Assembly: GCF_025200925.1 (NCBI RefSeq)
Contig: NZ_CP104174.1
Location: 6,510,001-6,574,000, forward strand
Direction of reading: 5' to 3'
From: Bradyrhizobium sp. CB1015
GTDB taxonomy: Bacteria > Pseudomonadota > Alphaproteobacteria > Rhizobiales > Xanthobacteraceae
DNA length: 64,000 bases
Shown here in pieces: positions 60,703-64,000 of the stretch. The notes under the pieces are model-generated. The model was given only the letters and a program-made list of their open reading frames with translations, was not told the DNA's origin and made no database searches. Numbering within the stretch: position 1 is the first letter of the stretch; the number at the start of each line of letters is the position of its first letter. Position numbers and translations under genes: made by a program.

Positions 60703-61116
60703 TCAAACTTCCTCGAAGCGGATCGGCAGCGCGCCCTTCCACAGCACGCTCTTGCCCAGCGTCGCCAGGTTCTCCAGGCCCGAGGTCAGCGTGATGAAAT
60801 GGTTGCCGGCGAGCTGGCCCATCTTGCTCGCAAAATGCACGCCGCCATAGGCCAGCAGGATCTCGGTCTCGCTGATGCCGCCGGGATAGAGGATGATCTG
60901 GCCGGGCGCGGGATAGCTGGTGTGGTTCTCGTAGCCGACGCCGAAGTCGAGGTCGCCGAGCGGCATCCACACGCCCTCGCCGCTCCAGCGCACATGGATG
61001 ATGTGGCTTTCGAACGGCAGCGCCTTGCGGAAGGCGGCGACGGTCTTGGGCGCCGCTTGCTCCTCGAAACGGGCATCGAAGGTGAAATCGCCGGCGCGGA
61101 CAACGAGTTTGCTCAT
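60703..61116 (-). CDS. DUF3830 family protein
   Basis: A 137-residue, single-domain protein (MSKLVVRAGDFTFDARFEEQ, then HIIHVRWSGEGVWMPLGDLD and YENHTSYPAPGQIILYPGGI). The order of short strands and HTSYPAPG-(Q/E)-ILYPGG matches DUF3830, which has a cyclophilin-like fold. No peptidyl-prolyl residues of true cyclophilins are evident. It heads the DUF3830-puuE-uraDH operon with abutting stop and start, which ties it to ureide catabolism. Its role is unknown to me. The start at 61116 was preferred to 61173. Confidence 0.85.
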   Translation of the reverse strand: MSKLVVRAGDFTFDARFEEQAAPKTVAAFRKALPFESHIIHVRWSGEGVWMPLGDLDFGVGYENHTSYPAPGQIILYPGGISETEILLAYGGVHFASKMGQLAGNHFITLTSGLENLATLGKSVLWKGALPIRFEEV

Positions 61117-61161
61117 CTCATCTCTCTGGATCGGGGGCGATGCGCCCCGCGGGGAACTTTC

Positions 61162-61177
61162 AGCAAAAAGCACTCCA
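61162..61177 (-). promoter_or_regulatory. Weak candidate sigma-54 promoter of the DUF3830-puuE-uraDH operon
   Basis: Read on the minus strand, TGGAGTGCTTTTTGCT has TGG and TTGCT with ten bases between GG and GC, but the CACG part of the -24 box is replaced. It lies 46-61 bases before the DUF3830 start. Confidence 0.4.
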
Positions 61178-61206
61178 TCGGGCTTCGCGCAACGGGCGAA
61201 GCCACA

Positions 61207-61491
61207 TCACCTGCGGTCGTAGGACCAGCCGAATATTCCGCTCCGCCTGACCTCCGGCTCCGGCTCCGCAGCGGCCGCAGGCGGTGCCTCCTTCAGTTCC
61301 GCCTGCGGCGGCGGTGCGGGCGGTGCCGGCAGGTTCTCGCATTTCATGGAATAGACCAGCTTGCCGTCCGCAGTCCGCCCGATCGGTGCGCAGGGATCGG
61401 GATGCGCCGCCGAGCTCTTCGGCGTGGGCTTGATCTGCGCCGCAGCCGGCGCGGCGATCAGGAGAAGGACCAGCAGATATTTCGACATCAT
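61207..61491 (-). CDS. Small exported proline-rich protein
   Basis: A 94-residue protein with a signal peptide (residues 1-19, MMSKYLLVLLLIAAPAAAQ). A short domain with two Cys follows (PDPCAPIGRTADGKLVYSMK, then CENL), and then a Pro/Ala/Glu-rich tail ending GIFGWSYDRR. CAPIGRTADG..VYS..C suggests one disulfide. Similar small Bradyrhizobium proteins exist in my recollection. The function is unknown. Confidence 0.6.
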   Translation of the reverse strand: MMSKYLLVLLLIAAPAAAQIKPTPKSSAAHPDPCAPIGRTADGKLVYSMKCENLPAPPAPPPQAELKEAPPAAAAEPEPEVRRSGIFGWSYDRR

Positions 61492-61600
61492 TGTCGCCTG
61501 GAAGCTCAATGGGCCCATTGAACCGGATTGCGGCGGGCAAGTCCATACGCGAGGCGACGGGACCGTAATGTTGCAGGCGTACGGCACAGCTCGTTTAGCT

Positions 61601-61732
61601 CCGTCATCCTGAGAGGGTGAGGCTTGCGGTGCGAAGCATCGCGAGCGGAGCCTCGAAGGATGAGCGGCGACGATGCAGCCGGGCCGTCGCCCTTCGAGGC
61701 TCGCCGAAGAGGCGAGCGCCTCAGGGTGACGG
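61601..61732. repeat. Palindromic intergenic repeat (CATCCTGA type)
   Basis: CCGTCATCCTGA at 61601-61612 is mirrored by TCAGGGTGACGG at 61721-61732. Inside are CGAGCGGAGCCTCGAAGG and its partner CCTTCGAGGCTCGCCGAAG. Such repeats are common between genes in Bradyrhizobium in my recollection. Confidence 0.6.
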
Positions 61733-61835
61733 CGATGGAGTTGGCCCGCTGTAGCAACCCGCGCATTCACGGTCTTCACCAGACACGCCTTCCCGATCTC
61801 GCGGCTGATTTCGCCCGAGCCTTGCTTCATCTCTC

Positions 61836-62370
61836 GCCGCCCTCATGTGCAGGAGGGCGCAGGGAAGGCCGGGTGCCGGCGGCACCCGCGGTCCGCTGCG
61901 CGAAAAAGCACGCGCAAAGAAGACCGCACAGCAGCATACAGGTGAAGCCCAACACACGGCCTTCCCTGCGCGATGGTCGGACGGCTTATGCCGCGCTCTC
62001 CCGGGAGCCGAGTTCCCTCTGGCCTCCCTCACTCCCGCGAAAGTCGCCGGCACCGCGCCGGTTGACGCGAGGGCCGCATTCGCCAGAGCTTGACCGTAGC
62101 AACGACGGCCAGGACCACACGGTTTTGCCGTACGCGCGGTTCGTTGGCGCCGCAGGGTTCGACGGCGTTGTGCACGTTGCCATCGACATGCCGGCGCGAC
62201 GAACCTGACAGCGCCGCTCGTCCATACGAAGCCTCGGGCTCACGGAGAGCAATCCGCCCCGCCCTCGGCATCTCGTACACGACGCTGCCGCGTCCACCGC
62301 AAGCCCGGCTCGCGACAATGACGACCGCATGATCGCCCCTCGAGATGAGCCGGGATGGGCGAGACATACG
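61836..62370. repeat. Large non-coding intergenic repeat
   Basis: About 530 bases with no protein-like frame. It includes GGCCTTCCCTGCGCGATGG, CTCCCGGGAGCCGAGTTCC, AACGACGGCCAGGACCACAC and GACAATGACGACCGCATGAT. I recognise this as a repeated intergenic sequence of Bradyrhizobium genomes from memory; a search is needed to confirm. Internal hairpins (GCAGGGAAGGCCG with CGGCCTTCCCTGC) suggest it may be structured or transcribed. Confidence 0.5.
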
Positions 62371-62374
62371 ATAT

Positions 62375-62389
62375 TTCCGAATTTCGGTA
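62375..62389. promoter_or_regulatory. Isolated operator-like site matching the XRE-S24 sites
   Basis: TTCCGAATTTCGGTA fits TTCNGANNNTCNGAA with one mismatch and shares its first 13 bases with O3 at 29833. No protein gene follows on the plus strand within 900 bases. The nearest downstream minus-strand gene reads toward it from 62597-63013. Confidence 0.4.
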
Positions 62390-62444
62390 AAGCAAAATAT
62401 GTTCGCGTGAATGCATTGACAGAGAAGCGACACAGGCACGATGC

Positions 62445-62535
62445 CGTAGCCCGGATGGAGCGCAGCGCAATCCGGGAAAGTGCAAGATGCCGGGCGAGCA
62501 GCCCCGGATTACGCTGTCGCTCCATCCGGGCTACG
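62445..62535. repeat. Palindromic intergenic repeat (CCCGGATGGA type)
   Basis: GTAGCCCGGATGGA at 62445-62458 is exactly mirrored by TCCATCCGGGCTAC at 62522-62535, with a second nested pair GCGCAATCCGGG and CCCCGGATTACGC. It forms a long stem and may cause transcription to end in both directions. Confidence 0.75.
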
Positions 62536-62596
62536 GGAAGGATTTAGCTTGGACGCGTCGTGTCCGGTCGAAAGACCTGTGCCGCCCCCGGGTCGC

Positions 62597-63013
62597 TCAA
62601 TATGGCGCGTAACGATAGCCCGGATCGTAGTAGCCGCCGCCGTAGTAGCCGGGACCGCCGTAATAACCAGAGCCGTAGTAGGGACGCGGGCCATAACCAT
62701 AATAATAGCGGTTTTCATAATATTCCTGGCGGCGGCTCTCGGCGATCGCGCCTCCGATCAGACCTGCGGCCAAGCCCATGAAGGCGAGACCCGCGGCATT
62801 CGGCCCGCGTCGATAGTAATGACGACGCCGGTGTGCGCTGAAATCGGTGACGCCGGAGGCAGCAGCCTGGCCTGCGACGGTCGCCTTGGCGCCCGGTGTC
62901 CCGGCCGAAGCCGCTGCGGACTGGGATGCGGAAGCCGCAATCAGGGCGAGGCTTGCAAGCGCGACCACGATCGTGTTGCGGCCGGCAGCGGAAATCACGG
63001 GTCCAATACTCAT
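62597..63013 (-). CDS. Exported glycine/tyrosine-rich protein
   Basis: A 138-residue protein with a signal peptide (residues about 1-36, NTIVVALASLALIAASASQS) and a hydrophobic Gly/Ala segment around residue 80 (NAAGLAFMGLAAGLIGGAIA). The tail is rich in Tyr and Gly (YYGYGPRPYYGSGYYGGPGY). This is the pattern of small rhizobial envelope proteins of unknown function. The start at 63013 follows AGAGGGAATTC; upstream in-frame starts to 63091 lack a signal. Confidence 0.7.
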   Translation of the reverse strand: MSIGPVISAAGRNTIVVALASLALIAASASQSAAASAGTPGAKATVAGQAAASGVTDFSAHRRRHYYRRGPNAAGLAFMGLAAGLIGGAIAESRRQEYYENRYYYGYGPRPYYGSGYYGGPGYYGGGYYDPGYRYAPY

Positions 63014-63304
63014 GTTCGAATTCCCTCTGTTCTCGCCCAAAGAAACATAAGCAAACGATCTATAATCCGCAAACCACTGAAATGGTTTCATGATCGCGGC
63101 GATCTGCCACGCTTTGAACGATTGTAAACCGACCGATCAGATCCAGCTTGAACCATCCAACCTGAGCGGATAATGAACAGCCGCGCCGTTTTTCGGTCGC
63201 CGTAAGCGTTTCACGTGAACCACCGCATCAACCGACGCCGTCGGGATCGATGCCATTTTCCAGGGTTCAACGTGATCGACGCGTCCTTTTCCAAGAGAAA
63301 CCAG

Positions 63305-63556
63305 ATGATTGTGGTTCGCAAACTGCCGGCGCGCTATGCGCCGATCGTGATGCCATTCGTGCTGTCCATCCTCATGACGGCGGTGGTGTCGGTCATTTCG
63401 ACGCTGCGGAGCTTAGGCGCAACGCCGGCGTTCCTGGCGACCTGGCCGGGCGCCTGGGGACTATCCTGGCTCGTCGCCTTCCCGACGCTGCTCGTGGTGC
63501 TGCCGCTGGTCCGCCGGATCGTGGCCTGGCTCGTGGCAACGCCACCCGGCCGCTAG
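63305..63556 (+). CDS. DUF2798-like small membrane protein
   Basis: An 83-residue protein with two membrane segments (residues about 13-33 and 50-70, LSWLVAFPTLLVVLPLVRRI). The order RKLPARYAPIVMPFVLSILM then FLATWPGAWGLSWLVAFPTL is that of DUF2798 proteins. The start at 63305 has AAGAGAAACC upstream. The family function is unknown. It is convergent with the ClC-type gene, six bases between stops. Confidence 0.75.
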   Translation: MIVVRKLPARYAPIVMPFVLSILMTAVVSVISTLRSLGATPAFLATWPGAWGLSWLVAFPTLLVVLPLVRRIVAWLVATPPGR

Positions 63557-63562
63557 CCGCGC

Positions 63563-64000
63563 TTACGACAGCGCCCCCAGCACACCTCTCGTCGCCTTGT
63601 CGATCTCCTCGACATAGCGGCGGCGGGCGAAGTTCTCGGTGAGGAAGCCGACGACCTTGCGGCTGTCGGTGGAATCGACCACCGCCAGCATCTCCGCCTC
63701 GGCTTCGTCGAATACCGCCATCGCCGACTTCACGTTCATTTCCGGGATCAGCACGATGTCGATCAGGCGGGCGAGCTCGATCACCTGGATGTCGTCGGCG
63801 ATGGTGTCGAGATCGCTGGAGAACAGATCGGGCAGCAGGACGAGGCCGACATATTCGTCAGCATTGTTGACGATGACAATTCCCGGCCGCGAGCCAAGCG
63901 CGAACTCGCGGCGCGCAGCGGCGATCGTCGTGGTCGACGGCACCTTGCCGACGTCCGAGCGCATCAGGCGCTCGACCGTGAGATTTCGCAGCCAGCCGAC
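63563..64000 (-). CDS. ClC-type chloride channel/antiporter, C-terminal CBS part (partial)
   Basis: The coding frame runs off the right edge; about 145 residues are visible. They form two CBS-like halves: NLTVERLMRSDVGKVPSTTT at the edge, PGIVIVNNADEYVGLVLLPD, and MNVKSAMAVFDEAEAEMLAV, followed by RKVVGFLTENFARRRYVEEI. This is the cytoplasmic regulatory region at the end of bacterial ClC-family proteins. Such CBS pairs bind nucleotides. The membrane part, which would prove the family, lies outside the window. Confidence 0.7.
   Translation of the reverse strand, partial: VGWLRNLTVERLMRSDVGKVPSTTTIAAARREFALGSRPGIVIVNNADEYVGLVLLPDLFSSDLDTIADDIQVIELARLIDIVLIPEMNVKSAMAVFDEAEAEMLAVVDSTDSRKVVGFLTENFARRRYVEEIDKATRGVLGALS

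Noticed and set aside
62329..62547. A 72-codon plus-strand frame
   Set aside because: Its second half is translated from the CCCGGATGGA palindrome, so it is a product of the repeat.

Overview
The window is GC-rich chromosomal DNA of an alphaproteobacterium, most likely Bradyrhizobium or a close relative. I infer this from the codon use, from many small conserved proteins of a rhizobial type, from GcrA-like and phasin genes, and from dispersed palindromic repeats I associate with that genus. No rRNA, intact tRNA, CRISPR array or replication origin was seen.

Layout. Positions 1-7.6 kb are accessory and gene-poor: the 5' end of an AraC-type regulator, a dozen small hypothetical proteins on both strands, two decayed genes (one with an in-frame amber codon, one frameshifted) and two small envelope or stress proteins. 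Positions 7.7-13.5 kb hold a divergent Nramp-family transporter, an enolase-superfamily enzyme, an IS630-type element sitting in the loop of a palindromic repeat, and an arginase. Positions 13.5-18.9 kb are a scrambled zone: a DNA-ligase fossil whose two halves face each other, two identical 172-bp MITE-like repeats around an alpha/beta hydrolase, a tRNA T-arm remnant, and a complete IS256-family element with an 8-bp target duplication abutting one MITE. Positions 19-25 kb hold a CHASE2-PAS-GGDEF-EAL protein and a FecR-domain protein divergent from an orphan TpsB outer-membrane transporter. Positions 25-35 kb carry a second hydrolase, a cytochrome c, a phasin, a regulatory island (GcrA-like protein, XRE-S24 repressor and a probable target gene with shared operators), a quinone oxidoreductase and a MoxR/CoxE-type pair.

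Positions 35.8-61.2 kb are a nitrogen and carbon scavenging region. It has formamidase, DctA, an M20 amidohydrolase of the allantoate type, two BMP-type nucleoside/purine ABC importers, a Tsx-like outer-membrane channel, a biuret-hydrolase-like enzyme, a nucleobase deaminase, 8-oxoguanine/guanine deaminase, a two-gene molybdenum hydroxylase of the xanthine dehydrogenase family, a UraD-UraH fusion, allantoinase PuuE and a DUF3830 protein. Together these give uptake of purines or nucleosides and most steps from guanine/xanthine to allantoate. A urate oxidase is not in the window. Sigma-54 type -24/-12 elements lie before dctA, before the first importer operon, before the xanthine dehydrogenase operon and, more weakly, before the DUF3830-puuE-uraDH operon, which suggests RpoN control of the set.

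Positions 61.2-64 kb contain repeats, two small membrane or secreted proteins, a DUF2798-like protein and the C-terminal CBS part of a ClC-type channel that runs off the window.
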